Source: Climacium dendroides (lineage: Eukaryota; Streptophyta; Bryopsida; Hypnales; Climaciaceae). From it: DNA of 64,000 bases. The number at the start of each line of letters is the position of its first letter. Positions within the stretch are counted from its first letter, which is position 1. The notes beneath the pieces are model-generated. The model saw only the letters and a list, made by a program, of their open reading frames with translations, was not told where the DNA came from and ran no database searches. Shown here in pieces: positions 10,591 through 24,000 of the stretch. The stretch is from NCBI GenBank assembly GCA_950106755.1, contig OX467086.1, positions 30,708,001-30,772,000 on the forward strand. The letters run 5' to 3'. The position numbers and the translations under genes are program-made.

Positions 10591-13482
10591 GCTCCCAGTA
10601 CATCGCTGGTGTTTCTATTCAACTGTTCAAAGTTGCCATAGCAAGTTCTTCACCAGTAAAGAACCAAGAAGCTCAAAGTGGGATTCATGTTTTTGTTAGA
10701 GTTTTGAGTAGGTCGTTTAAGGACTTTCTGTTGTCAAAATTTATTTATTTATTGACCAGCACATGCAATGCTCTTCACTGATTCTGTGAATACAAGTTTC
10801 GTCCCCACTTGAGTTTTATTTTTCACAATATGATCAATCAAATTGGTCATTTTAAAACGTCCTTTGGGGGTAAGCTTCGAAGGTTCAGTAAGGTGGAGTT
10901 AGTGTTTTATAAGTCTTCATGTTTTTCTCTTTCTTTGCAGTGTTCTATCGCAGCAATTCCTGGAGATATTTGGTGCAAGTTATCTTTTGCTGGGGGTGAT
11001 GATTTGTTTAGGTCAAGCTCTCCAGAATACCAAGAGGCATCCAGTACTTCCCTCACCTTGGCTGCACCTGTCACTCTTGTTGTGCTCATCGAAGTTTGTG
11101 TCAACGTGTTTAGGCAATTTCAATGATAGTTTAGGAGCATTTGAATCCAATCAGCAGATTTCAGCTCAAACTAGTACCGATTTGGTAAAAAATTTAAATT
11201 CCTTTTTGATGAGCGGTTGAATTTGCTTGCGTAGTTTTGAATTTTTGATCGCTTCGCTACATTCTTGCTACATCAGCTCAACTATATGATTTTCTCCTCA
11301 CTGGATGTGTTTGAACTTGAATCGTTCGCACATTGTATGGAATGTATTGCTTGAACCTGCGGGAGATTAGGGATGAAGTCTGGGCAGCATTGAAAAATAC
11401 TCTGAAGCCAGTCTTTGCAGTCGATTCTCTTGAAGTGGTTTTGTTTCAGGTGATCAATCTGTTTCTTCCAGTGTTATTTGGGATAACATTGAAAGTTCAG
11501 AGGTGCATTTGAAACTACGTGTCGTTTTCGTAATCGATTTCTCATGCTGGCCAGTAAAATTCATTTCAGCAGCGGAGCGACTGTTAGACGTTGCATTGCG
11601 GTGTAACACCGACAGATTATAGAAATATGTGAGACTCTTCATTCTTGACTGAGGATTTCGCCATCCAGTTTCATCTGACATTCAAGCCAAGCACGGACAA
11701 TCGAGCGCATGTGTTGGACCCTCGATATGAAATGCTAACCCAGACTTGGAACACATTAAATAAGAACTTTAGTGGACTTCTTATACCATGTTGATAGCCT
11801 CAAAATTTTAGGGTATCTTATCAAAATCTTCAATTACTAAATCATAGGTATGAATTGCATTTTTGGTCAGTTTCGAAGTGAAATGCCTCTAAAGCAATTT
11901 AACAAAGATTTCTGATCTTTCAAGTTCAAGTTCAACTGTATATTAGATAAATTCTGATCATCAAGCTTGTCATCGTCATTCACACATCAATGGTCATATG
12001 TTTAGCGAATGTCAGTTTCGTAAGCATTTAGAGGTTATGTTTCTTAATGATTCTGGCCACTTTTGAAGAGGAGCTTCGATGGCAAGATTCGCGAACATTA
12101 ATATGAAGTACTACTGTAGTTCAGTGTCTACGACCGCTACATGATATCACTGAAAGTGATGAGGGGTTGATATCCAGACTGTAGAATTCCGAAACAGGGA
12201 TTGGTTTGTCGGTGAGCACTATCCAGCGACCTGCGACAGGTTGAGAGCTAACAATATGGCCTTCTTTGCAACTGTAAGCTCACTGTCTTACTCCATTGCT
12301 TGGTTTAGATATAGTGGAACTCTGTATGCTGCTTGTTATATACACTGAATCTACATGTTATAAAGGGTCAGTAGACTTACGCCATAGCTTTGTCTGCAGT
12401 CCTTCCCATCGTTGGCAAAGGTTTGTGCATGTCTGAAAGCTGTTTGTTGTGAACATACAGGACGAGCTAGTTCATGAAACATACCAAAAGGAGCGGGAGC
12501 AGATGGGCCTTCGATCCTGACGGCCAGGTAAAGCCATTAACCTCTAAAGCACCAAGAACGCCCGAAATGGGCGTTACAAGTATTTTTTTGCTCCAGCTCT
12601 TTTTGAGTGGCTCGATCGTACTGTATGTAGACGACGTTATTCGTTAGATCGTAATTATTTTTCCTCAACACATGCAATGCTCTACATTGACTCTGGTGAT
12701 ATGAATTTAGTCCTGTCACACAATACGATCCATCAAATATGTCATTCAAAACTTTGAAATCTTCGTCGTGTTGCCTGGGGTTAACTGCGATAGACAACCT
12801 TTTGCTATGAAGATCTAGTTGAATCAAACCTAAGGTGCTTGTTCAGGGGATCTACAGTATTATGTTGTGTAAAGACATGTCTTTACCCACAAGTGACCAA
12901 GCTAAAATAGGAAGTCCACTTCGGAAGCTTATGGTCGATTGTACTCCCTCATTCCCCATCGTCATTGCAACATTCGTCATTGATTCTGGTGTTATATCAC
13001 TTGAACCCTCTTGAATTTACGCTTTCCACACTATGATCAATGAAATTGGTATCAAACGCCGGTTACGTTTCCAACACCACTGGAGACCCTACTTTTGGGA
13101 CAGAGGGAGAGTTACCTTTCGAAACACATTTGTATTGATAAAAAATGATGTCGTCCTTCGACTGGTATATATTGAATAACCTTCCTCAAAGCTTCTGAAA
13201 TGATCTGTTTCCATTGCTATTGATGATATGGATGCGTTCCGACTATTTGGGCAGGTCGGGGGCATGCAATTAACTGAATCCGAATTTCATCATTCTAGGG
13301 TTAGCTCTTGTTACTGTTTCTTGGCAAAGTTGATGCGTGTGCTTCTCCATTGATCTCACAAGATCTTGCTCATTGTTTTTTTGGAGTTTGTTCGCAGAAT
13401 TGAGAATTAAGTTCCATCCTTGAGTGGCAAACACTCTTTTCAGTTCATTAATTACATCTCGTGTGCATCGCCGGGAGGTCGG
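10591..13482 (+). pseudogene. Truncated pseudocopy of the DUF72 gene
   Basis: This stretch is collinear with 54912-57551 through exons and introns, so it is a genomic segmental duplicate and not a retrocopy. It starts within intron 3, lacking exons 1-3, and stops after exon 9, lacking exons 10-11. Recognisable exons are at about 10941 (AAIPGDIWCKL), 11373-11450 (DEVWAALKNTLKPVFAV), 11671-11726 (FHLTFKPSTDNRAHVL), 12179 (VEFRNRDWFVGEHYP) and 12461-12525 (DELVHETYQKEREQMGL). Lesions include an 18-base deletion removing the WCRRQL segment, loss of the GT donor after the DPRYEM exon, a 4-base insertion after QMGL that shifts the frame into a stop, and a degenerate exon 9. Confidence 0.9.
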
Positions 13483-13794
13483 TGCGTACATGGATCGGAG
13501 ATGAGAGCCAATTGAGTCAGCTCCCTCATCCAGAGAATCCAAGCCCTTGATTCCGGCACTGTACTGTAGTGACGGCCTCAAACGTACTGCCAGACTCAGA
13601 CTCTCCCATTGGTCACCGCAGAACCCATGCGCTCTGAGTAATTATCTTCGTTTGATGAATCCACGAAGTGGGGGCATCGTGCTGCTCAGAGAGGTTGATG
13701 ATGCGACAACCTGATCCGAGGCCGCTCTTGGCTTCCTCATGCCAGCCAAGTGTCTGTCCCACCTCTTGCGCCAAGTGGCCCCCTCATGGCTCTC

Positions 13795-13823
13795 CACGTG
13801 CCGGTCCTTCTCTTCCATATAAG
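13795..13823 (+). promoter_or_regulatory. G-box and TATA element of the LEA-like gene
   Basis: CACGTG at 13795-13800 is a G-box/ABRE core; ATATAAG follows at about 13817-13823. They lie some 135-160 bases upstream of the LEA ATG, a plausible core promoter. An ABRE here fits dehydration or abscisic-acid control, which is inference. Confidence 0.6.
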
Positions 13824-13954
13824 CACCGCTCGACCTAGCTTCTGTCATTCCATACGCTCTTTCGCAGTCTTCCATTTGATCGTTTTTCACCTCGAGTTCG
13901 TTCTTCAATTCAATTGTCATTATCAGTTTCGTTTCGTTCCTTTTCTAGAGAATC

Positions 13955-14394
13955 ATGTCGAACTTTGGAGCCGCCAAGGACACGACCGCCCAGAAGGCCG
14001 AGGAGACCAAGGGATTCGGCCAGCAGAAGACCGGAGAAGCTCAGCAGGCCACCAAGGTTAGTATGAAGAAGAGGCACAGATGAAGTGGATTATTTGGATT
14101 TCATTTCGGTTGTTCAGTAATTGTTTGGAGCTTCTGCAGTACTAGAAACTGATTTTTGAGTGAATTGTACGCCAGGATGCTGCGGGCACCACGCAGGACA
14201 AGGCGCAGGGCGCTGCGGGAGTAGCTGGAGACAAGGCCAACGAGGCCAAGAAGGGGGCGTCTGACGCCGCTGGGACTGCGCAAGCCAAGGCTGGGGAGGC
14301 CAAGGATGGGGCCGGTAATGTTTTAAACCAAGCCAAGGACGCTGCGGGCAACGCCTTTAACCAAGCGAAGGATGCCGTCACCCCCAACAAGTAA
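13955..14394 (+). CDS. LEA-like / KIN-type hydrophilic stress protein
   Basis: Two exons, 13955-14056 and 14176-14394, with clean GT/AG junctions, encode about 106 residues. The product is nearly all Ala, Lys, Gly, Gln, Asp, Glu and Thr, with no Cys or Trp and repeated KA-E/D-AKD-A blocks such as NQAKDAAGNAFNQAKDA. This matches group-3/LEA_4-like and KIN-type proteins, which form amphipathic helices on drying and protect membranes and enzymes. It is short for the family. The ATG sits in the context AATCATGTCG, the first one after the TATA element. Coding GC content is much higher than in the flanking DNA. Confidence 0.85.
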
Positions 14395-17300
14395 ATTTGG
14401 GATGTGATTGAATAGCGGTCGTAGCTTTCCCTTCGTGTGATTTTTCTTTCCCCAAAAGGGGACGCTTACCGCCGATCTATAATTTTTGTACATTGGTACA
14501 TCCTGTATAGCACGTATTGAAAGGAATACAGAAGCTCGCCAGAGCCTACTTGTTGCTATCTATTTGGCTACAAACTTTTTGCAAGTCAGAGACGAATGAA
14601 TAGTGGCATTCATGGATTCGCTTGCTGACGTCGTCGTGTTCTGCTTGATGAATTCGATTCTTTCAATTTCAGTAGCGTGGCTAGTCCAGGAATTTTGCTC
14701 TAGTCTTCATTTTCATTGGGAATAGCGATTGTATCGACTGTGGATAGAATTCTTCTCTGGTCAACCAAAGTATTGGAAGATGAATGATTTGTCTATCTGT
14801 GTCGGGTAAAAGTATCACATGATTTGAACAACTATGTTCCCCTCTTCACAAATTGTACATGCTACGCGTTGAAAGCCTGGGTATGGTATGCAGCCGACGC
14901 TACTCTATAATCTCAAATTGGATCGTCCTCATCTCTGCCTAAATATTTGAAACGAAGACTTGATCATCTCTCTCTTAACTCACTCGATAATCTGACCATA
15001 AATTCCATATTGCCATATTTCTTTGCAAAACCCGCCGTTACGTTTGATTATACACCCAATGTTAATTAATCCATTTTTCTGGAAAAGATCTCGGGAAAAG
15101 AGATCGTAATCTCGACATAGAGAGAGAGAGTACTGTACACGCAATACCAGCTGGAAAAATGTACGTTCGAATTTGATTGAAGAAATTCGATGAGTCATCG
15201 TTTTGTAACATGCAGCACAGCTGATGAAACTCCAGACCTGTGTACAAATGCCATGTGCAGAACATTCTTGGCACGTACAGAACATTCTACACTCTGGGGA
15301 GGAGAAAAAGGATGATCCGACAGAGAGACACTAGCAAAGGTAGGGATGTGGTTTGCACCAGGTACAGTAGCAGGTTGGTATTGTAAGCTTACATGTGTAA
15401 CTTACATACTTTCCAAGTGCATGCACCTGGTCCCAAGCTGAAACTTGCCCCGCATTTGGTGGTTGGAAAGCTGATACTGTAAGTCGGTGGAGCTCCAGAT
15501 AAACCTTCTGCAATCTGCATGGCTTAGCGTCCCATTGGGTCCACAGACCAGGCAGCGTCGAGTCGCGAGCATCCACGACTTTATTGCTTGTGACAGTCAA
15601 TCTGGCGCTGGTGTGCAAAGACTGCAAGCTGGGTCATACGGTGGGTTTTTTTTTCATTTTCGACAATTGGTTCTTCAATACTCATGTAATATTTGGGTGA
15701 TACTTGGTGATATCTATATGAAAACTAGGTGGTACCTAGGTAAATTTTCACTATTGGTCTTTAAATGCAGCAGTAATCTAGCTATTTCCCCCCAAAAAAA
15801 TTAGAATATCCATTACAAAAAATAGCCAAGATCATTTGGTCGTAGCCAAGTGGCGAAAAATCGTGCATAAAAAAACAACTAGGTGGAAACACCTAAGTAG
15901 CCACCCCATTTTCAACCTATAGATTGTCATGTTTCCATGAAGTTGTGGTGTGGTTCAAGGAGTAGTTGTGGCGCATTATGATTGGCTACAAGGATGTTTA
16001 ATATTGCAACCAATTTTAAGTCGATTTTGTAATCAGCCTATGGTTAGAAATAGAAAGGTTTATATGACTAATATAGTAATTACGTTTTGTGTAATATAAT
16101 TCAAAAAAAATATGCAATCCTTCCAACTCTATTTCTGTTCATGGGAAAAATTTTGCACTCAAAAAACTTGCGTTCCAAATATGCGGAATTGCTTAAGTGG
16201 TTGGGAATGGATCGTCTACCTATAAAACAATCGATGTGAACAATTTAGCATAGTTGGAGGCACCTTTTGTAGAAAAAATATATTTTTGTAGTATAAGTAA
16301 TTGAAAATCATGAATTTTTTTTTAAAATTAGAATTTTTGGTTGTGATATGCAATATCTATGTACTTTCAAAATTGAAGCTCCCTAAATCACTAAAAACCA
16401 TCATATAGCTATAGCTGGATTTCAAATCGAATCTGAAACCGAAATCTGACAAAATCAACAATCAAGTAATTAACTAATTGCACTTAAGTAGAAAGATAGC
16501 TTAACCCCAAAATACCCAAGGTGTCAAATTTGGATGTTGACAATATTTTGAAGTTAAATAAAACCTAACCAATTTACTGTTTTGGGTATTTTATATTTTT
16601 GAAAATAAACTTTTTAAAGTCTAGTTCAAATTTTGGTGTTGAAGATATTTTGAAGTTAAATAAAACTTGACCAAGTTCCTATTTTTAGCAATTTATAATT
16701 TTTTTAAAAACTTTTTGAAGTCTAGTTTTAGTATCAAAAATTTGTTTTTGAAAATGAATGATTATGATTTTTCTATTCAAGATTTTATGCAAAGGTGTCT
16801 ATTGCAAATCTTGATTTTCTAGTGTTTAGGGCTTTTGAAAATGAGACTCAAATATGGCACTAGATCTTGGAGAAAAAATCACATTAGAAATTCATTTAAA
16901 TTTTTTTTGAGTACTAGATTTGGGGGAGCCATAAATTGATTGGGATTATGCATGTTATGCCCTTTAACCTTGTATTTTTTTAGTGACCAATTTTTTTAGA
17001 TTTGACATGTAAAGAAAAGATTGGAAGACTTCAAACTCACTTTTACAATTTTAACACCCTCATGATCAAACATTATAATCTTTCAATCCATAAGTGTTAT
17101 TGTTGTGTTTTCTTTTCTATGTGATCTCTAACATGTCTACTTTAAATTTGTAATTTTGTATGGTTACAATTTTAAAAAATTGATAATAACATTTTGATGA
17201 AAAATTGATAAAAGTTTAAGGACACTTTGAAGGAAATCTATTGTGCATGAATGGGTATAAGGATAATTTTGGGTATTTCTACCTTAGATTGCAATAGGTA

Positions 17301-19855
17301 GTAATGTTTGGATAATTTTTGGAGCTACCCAAGTTATTTCCCTCCTCTTTGTAGAAGGAGACTTGTTAGATAATGTTGGATAGTACTATTGAAGTAAAAT
17401 AGGGTTACTCAAGATTGTCCATCCTTGTATAAATTGAAGTAGTGAATTTAGAATTTACATTTCTCCAAATGGAGAAAACTTAATATAACTTTTGACCTTT
17501 CTAAAATGAAGTTGACTTTACTCTTCTACCCCATTTGAATGCTTTCTATGTATTAGGTATGAAGACAAGTTGCAAATGACCCCTTAAAATTCTATGCTTC
17601 ACATGAGTTGAAATAAAGTTGATGGAGTTTAGTTGGAATTCATCTACCATCTTATGAATGTTGTGAAAGAGTCTTGAATAAACAAATTTTTAATTAATAT
17701 TTTTTATAATATTCTTTTGAATGAAGATTATAGAGCTAAGCAGCGTTCTTAGAACGGACATAGGGGAATTAGTCCAACGGCTATTTCTGTGTGGAAAGGA
17801 AGCTATTTCCGCAACTCTTTTCCTTTTTTTAAAAAACAGGGATATACAAGTAATGGAAAAACATAGCATTTTTATTACATTTTTTTCTACTACTGTCAAA
17901 CTTGCTATTGTGTAGAAAATTTGGAAGTGCAATGGTGGCTAATTTGTGTGTTTTGGGTTAATGATAATTGCTAAGTGATACATAAAAGTGTCACAAATTG
18001 ACAACTTTTGTGAAAGTGTTGTAAACTGTATTCAAATTAGAATTTTGTGCAATGGAAAGTTCTTGAGTGAATTTTTTGAATTTATGTCTTTAGAAGATTA
18101 CAATGATAAACTATATCACCACCAAGAGAGTTGAACCCTTCTTGCCAATGCATGCCTGTCTAAAATGTAGTGATCATGTTCTACACACAAATATACAAGC
18201 TACATCAGTTTTAAAATTGCAATGGTTAGAATAGTTCCTAAACAAAGTAAAGGCGCAACAGTCCCGCATCTCCAATTGGTCTTCAAGATCAATCCCGTGC
18301 AGCTCATTTGAATTCCTGCTATCCTAGAAAGATAACAACATCCCATACTCTATGCCAAAGGCACTATATGTCAAGGAAACATGAGCAGCCAAGCTAGCCA
18401 AACCTCATAGAAACTAAGAAAACACAAATAATGACAAGTAATGGAATTTAAAAAAAGGATACTAACTCAAGGATATCAATCCACGCTTCTAAGACCTTAG
18501 AGATTTCCTTCCTTTCCAACCTTGACAATAGATTTTCAAGAATTTATAGCTTCCATATAAGGAAAATTTTCTAGAGAAAAATATCTCTGGCCAAACATTC
18601 ATACAACAAGGGATAGGTGTTTATTCAATCTATTTTCTATAGCAAGATTTAAGGAGTTTTAAAGATAAAAAACATCTCTCATCCTCTACAGAGCCTAGGA
18701 CCAAACAACACCCAATTTCAGCAACTATAAAGTATTTAGAAATGAACTTACAGAGGTGGTGCAACTATACAAGTCTACGCGACAACTTAATCATCGGTGT
18801 TGTGCTACAAATGCAAACATTATGTAAAAATTTGTATATTTATATTATGTAAGTGGGTTGTCGCATCCCTATCTCCTCGGGGTGCTCAAAGTGCCTTAGT
18901 GAGCAAAAGGGACCTTGAAAGTGACTTCCCAAGCCTTGCAAGAGCCTAAGAAGGAAAAAATGGGTGTCTCCCTTTCAAGTAGGGTGCAATAGCGCCCTAG
19001 ATTTGAAAGGTATGATAGTGTACCACACGTGCTTGAAAAACCCTTGAGAATAAGTATCCAATTGTTTAAAGAACGTGTGATTTGGACTTGTGAGTTAAAA
19101 ATTATGGCCGTTCAAAGTTGGCGGTGTCCAGATGATGTTAGGACACTTAAGGTCTAGAAGTGAGAGGTTCCCAATGAATCCTATATAAAAATATGACATA
19201 TAGCATATCATTGGAAAGATAAAAATATAATGAAGTTAGAATGACAAGCATTACGAGGTTCTAAGCTATGAATCAAAAGTTATGGCCAAGAGAAGGATGG
19301 CGTAACATCGTGATTTCGGTTGGAATCGGGTGGTCTTCTACAACTCAAGTGTGTTTGGGGATCTCTTGCAATCTAGGATAGAGGGGTCTACCAAATGCCA
19401 CAGAAAGTACTATAGGAGGAGTTGGTCTTTCTCTTCTTTCCTTTTTGGAGCCTTGGTGAGTCCCGATAACACAAGGTAAGTGATGCAAGTTTACCACCGG
19501 GGCCCAAGGCACCATGGGATACTAATGTGAGTGTCTCGTAGCACCGGTTGGATAGAATCCTAGTCTTTGCTAAGCCATTTTCCACGTGTTCTGAAGTATG
19601 AGTCTCGATTAGTAGCAAAAGCAAGTAGCAAATACTCATGGACTTAGGATGGAATTGGAGTCACATTTAAAGGTAGTTAGTATCGGTGGGGAGTAGTGCC
19701 TCTGCCCAATGCTTGGACATTAATAAAAGTTCTGCCCCATGTCACCAAGTAACGTGTCTGGTGTCATAAGTGGGTGTATATGTTAGTAGTTCTGGGGATT
19801 GGAACTTGGTAACATGAGTTGAAAAATGGGAACTAACACTGTGGGTGTTTAGCAT
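14395..19855. other. Spacer with LTR-like sequence
   Basis: 14400-15640 is of mixed composition and may hold the LEA 3' end and a neighbouring promoter, but I cannot support a gene there. 15640-18230 is AT-rich without genes. 18840-19855 is less AT-rich and has phrases common in plant LTRs (TTATGGCCGTTCAAAG, ATCATTGGAAAGATA), yet no paired LTR, primer site or polypurine tract could be placed. Confidence 0.45.
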
Positions 19856-19864
19856 GTGCAGTGT
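19856..19864. repeat. Left 9-bp target-site duplication (GTGCAGTGT)
   Basis: Identical to 34164-34172. It directly abuts the terminal inverted repeat and is exactly 9 bases long, the usual Mutator-superfamily length. Confidence 0.92.
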
Positions 19865-19930
19865 CAACGGTGCTAGAGTGTGAGTGGGGAGCAACAAGCG
19901 TTGAGCGTTGAGCAATGAGCAATTAGATTT
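19865..19930 (+). repeat. Left terminal inverted repeat with 7-bp tandem units
   Basis: Pairs with 34105-34163. After the outer 25 bases comes a run AGCAACA, AGCGTTG, AGCGTTG, AGCAATG, AGCAATT. Confidence 0.88.
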
Positions 19931-21024
19931 GAGCGCTCACTGTGAGGAATTTTACTAAAAATAGACATGTCAGAGTAATAAATAGGGTTGTCAGATCTAA
20001 ATATAGAAATGTCAGAAACCAAAAATAAAAAAATAAATCCAAGAAATTGAAATTTTTTTTATTGAAAATAATGAATTTTACATTCAAATGTTGCATGAAT
20101 GGGCATGAACAAAGACTAGCATTTCCCACAAATAGATGATTTTTCAACCATAGATTTGATGAATGAATGAGCTTCATTCATGTCATCCATTCATCATCCA
20201 TCCTCCCAAAATTTTCATTACATATTTGTAATATGTCTTAAAAAAATGAACTTTTTACCTTGTAAAAATAAAAATTTACAATTTTTTTGAAGTTTGCATT
20301 GTTGACTCTAAAACTTTGTTAACTAATTTGAGGTTGGTTGTGTTTTTTGTAATTAAGGTAGAAGCACCCATAACCGTCAAAATAAGGGGTTTGGGATATA
20401 TTGTTGATTAATAGACATTCAAAAAATTACTGAATTGTACTTAGAAGAAAAAAAAAATTTCAATGCATTTTTTAATTCATTTTTTGGACATTGTGAGAAT
20501 AAGTTCTGAATTTTTAAGAGAGCCAATTGTACGTTGACTTAAAACCACCACTTACGTCAAATTTTTAGATGAGGTACATTCCTGCAATTACATCTACCTA
20601 CTCCCCAAGATTTTCCAAGATGTAAGGAAGTGATGGTTATAGGTACAGTAACAGTTATGGGTGAGGCTACTTTAAGAAACTCTTAGAAGGTTTATTCAGA
20701 GATATGTAACAATGAGTTGTATAATGTTGTTTCATTATAATAAGTTCTCCTTAGAATGTAGTAGCACTTTCAAGATCCATTTGTAGAATTGTAACATTTC
20801 TTCCTGTAATGTTTTTTTGGCTAAATTTAGCCTTTTTAATGTATTTTTGTTATGTTTATGGTTTTACAAATCATTTCAGTTGTTTGTAAGCTGCTACAAA
20901 CTATTTCCACCTTAAACTAATTAGAATTTAGCATACGTGTCAATTTCTTCAATGGGCCATTCTATATCTACTTCTAAACAAAAGTAGTTTTCAACCTAGT
21001 ACTACAAGATGAATATACAACATC

Positions 21025-24000
21025 TTATAGATTGCTACCTACAAGAAGTAGCTTCACCTCATCAAAGCTCAAACTTGGTGCATGTATGTACTTATTGTCC
21101 TCAGAATTTGCCTTGCAAATGAACCTAAAGACATAATACAAATGCTTGCAGTTCACCCAAGATTTCCTACTACCAAGTGCAGCTGTACTCATGGTGATGA
21201 AGTCTTCGCAAGTACAAGCAGGAAAGTTTGAAATTGTGACTCGATAGACCTTCTGGTTGGGAAAGATGCCGAACAGTAGAGTTATCACTCTACCATAACC
21301 AGGATATGGAATAACAACTACGGATTGAACGATAGCTTTTAGGTTTCGTGTTGTCTCCCATTTGTTGCAGTGGTCAATTGTCGATGCATTAGGATTACGT
21401 CGTATGGTCCTATCCAATTGCTTTGTCGGATGCATATCACCATCAGATGGTTGCAAATTGCTATCTGGCTGTTTTGAGTGAAGGAAAGATATACCTCCAT
21501 CTGTACTCTCTTCATTAAAGAGATGGAGCATTGCTTTGTCTAGCTCCTCAGTTTGCAATTGAAATCCTGCTTCCTCTAGAGAAAGGATCTTTGATTTAGT
21601 GAGATGTGTTCCACATGCAATAGGCCACACATTTGGCAAAGGAGGCTAGTCGTGAACCCACTTGACCTTAGAGCCTCTTGCACAACGCATAAGGTCATCT
21701 GCACAAAACCAAAAATCAAAGTTGATGATGGCCTTGGTTCCATATTTTGTCATGCGGCCGTTGTAGGTAGGTGCTGCTGTTCCACTCTTACTTGACTTGT
21801 TTATCTTGGCCCCACATTTCTTCTTCATCCCAACTTGAACTCCATGACAAGTCTTTCCTTCCTTTTTGCATCTAGCAATGTGCCACAAAGTAGGGTTGCA
21901 ATTTGTTTCAAGTACCTTGGTAGCATGGGGACATAGTGTGCTTGGTTGTCCTTTCTCTATCAACATTGGTGTCGGCGTTGGCATTGATGCTCCTGATTCA
22001 GTGCGTGCTCTAGTTGACCGAGTCTAAACTTTGGGTGCAGAAAAGTTCACTGTATCATGGCGGTGAGAATCACTATCTAACCCAGGTGGTAGGTTTAGTT
22101 TGCGTTTTGAAGAACCAAATACTTCTTCCCCTTCCAAGTGGGGAACTCTTGTGGTGAATACACAAGCATTTGATAGTTTAGCAACAGCCTCAGCAAAGTT
22201 TGCTGGATTTCTGGTTCGTCTTGCAGCTCGTAGGCGAAGTTCATCTAAGTGGGGACCAGTTCCAGATGCATACCCTTGGAGGTATGCCCAATAATTAGTC
22301 GATTGTTGTATAGCCCGCATCATGTCATCAGTAGTGGCGACGTACAAGCATGTTCCCCTCTTCCCAGACATTTGCAATCATTTGTTGTGAACTGTCTCAG
22401 CCAAGTTGCATGAAGGCATTTCGGCCAGTTCTTCTAAGTTCAAGTTCTGTACCAATAACAACAATTTAAAGAAACAATATAAGACTTTGTTGATTCTGAA
22501 AGTGTCATTTAAGTACTAAGAATTTTATATATTCAAATTTAATTTGTAAGAATTCAGTAGATGTGAATGAAAACAATTAAATAGAAACCACATATACATT
22601 TAGGACAGAAAAACAACTACTCTACAATTAGAAGTTGAACAATTAAATAGAAAAATTGAAATGGAAGGAGGCATGTATCTTACCAACTCTAAGAATCCAC
22701 CCCATTGTCAATATCGGAAGTGCCAGAAACCCAACCAATCATCCAGTTGTCGAAGAGAATCCTCTGATGCAGCCCTTGAACAAAGCCACCAGCCCTTAAT
22801 TCCAAGGTATCTTTCTTCTGCTTCCGCCATTGTCTTTGCATCCTTGTATTGTTTGCAAAGCTTTTTGTGAGTCTCTTGGAATTCAAGTCGAATGAGTTTT
22901 TCTATATGTCTGTTTAGTGAAGTTGTCCAATGAAGTAGACAAGAGCGCTCTCGATCTTGCATGGGCTCTTGCTTGTTGCCACTTCCATATACCACCCGAA
23001 TAGCATGCCAATTTGCCATCGCATTGTCAGCCATAAAACCCTTGAATTGTGGAGAAGAAACCCCGTGACGCGCCATGACTGAGTTAAGGGATCTCCACAT
23101 CTGTTCTTGGCTCACAGCATCCTCGCTCATCATGTCACAAACACAAATAGTTTGAACCCGACAGAATTCAGGGTCATATACGTGGGTAGCCATTGACGTT
23201 CATCCTTTCACCTTCTTTACATGATCAAACATGCACCAAGAATTTTGCAAGTCTCCCCCCGGTTGCATTCGCCTTACCAAATCCACTCCACTTCCCGGGC
23301 CTTCCTTAGACATCTTAAAAAGGTAAACTTTATCTTTATCTTGGCCTGGAAATACACTATCTTGAATAAATGAATAAGTACTCTTCATTTTCAATGAGAT
23401 AATGTTGTCAATGGGTCCTCCACTTGCACTATGACGGAAATTAGAGATGGTATTCTGAATACTCGGTGAACTGAGTATTCGAAATTTATCCATGACTGCC
23501 TCAAGTGCCTCTCCGCGAAGTGGCTTTCAGTCACCTTGTAGTCCTTCCTCTCCAAGCTCCTCTCCAAACAATTCAGATGCAAGGAATTCCTTGCTAGCAG
23601 CAAGTCGTATGGCCGAATTTGTTGCTGTAGGCGTTCTTGATACCTCTTCACCAATCAAGGATGTTGTTCGATCAACAGAATCACGACAGATGCCTCTACC
23701 CACAGGATGATCATGAATTCCAACGTAGATACAAGCTCTGGGAAGGCCTAAAGAATTCAAGACCCTATACATGCGACAAGGGCATAAGGCTTTGTAGAAA
23801 GGAACTTCTTTGCATATTCGACATACAAGAGTGGACTTTGATGGAAACTGCTCTCCTACAAGGAAGACGGTAGGTGACGATCCCTCCCATTCTGTCTCAT
23901 TTTTGCTGCCACTTCGGCGTAGTCTAGGGCAGGCTTTGTTCTCGCAAACTAGGTGGCCCACACACAAGGAGTAGCGGAACTTCAGGCCAAAGTCGTTTGC

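Noticed and set aside
13270..13920. Two minus-strand frames next to the LEA-like gene
   Set aside because: They overlap the DUF72 pseudocopy and the LEA promoter, and show no recognisable domain.
18840..19855. Solo LTR
   Set aside because: Phrases resemble LTR text, but no TG...CA boundary with a 4-6-bp duplication could be identified.
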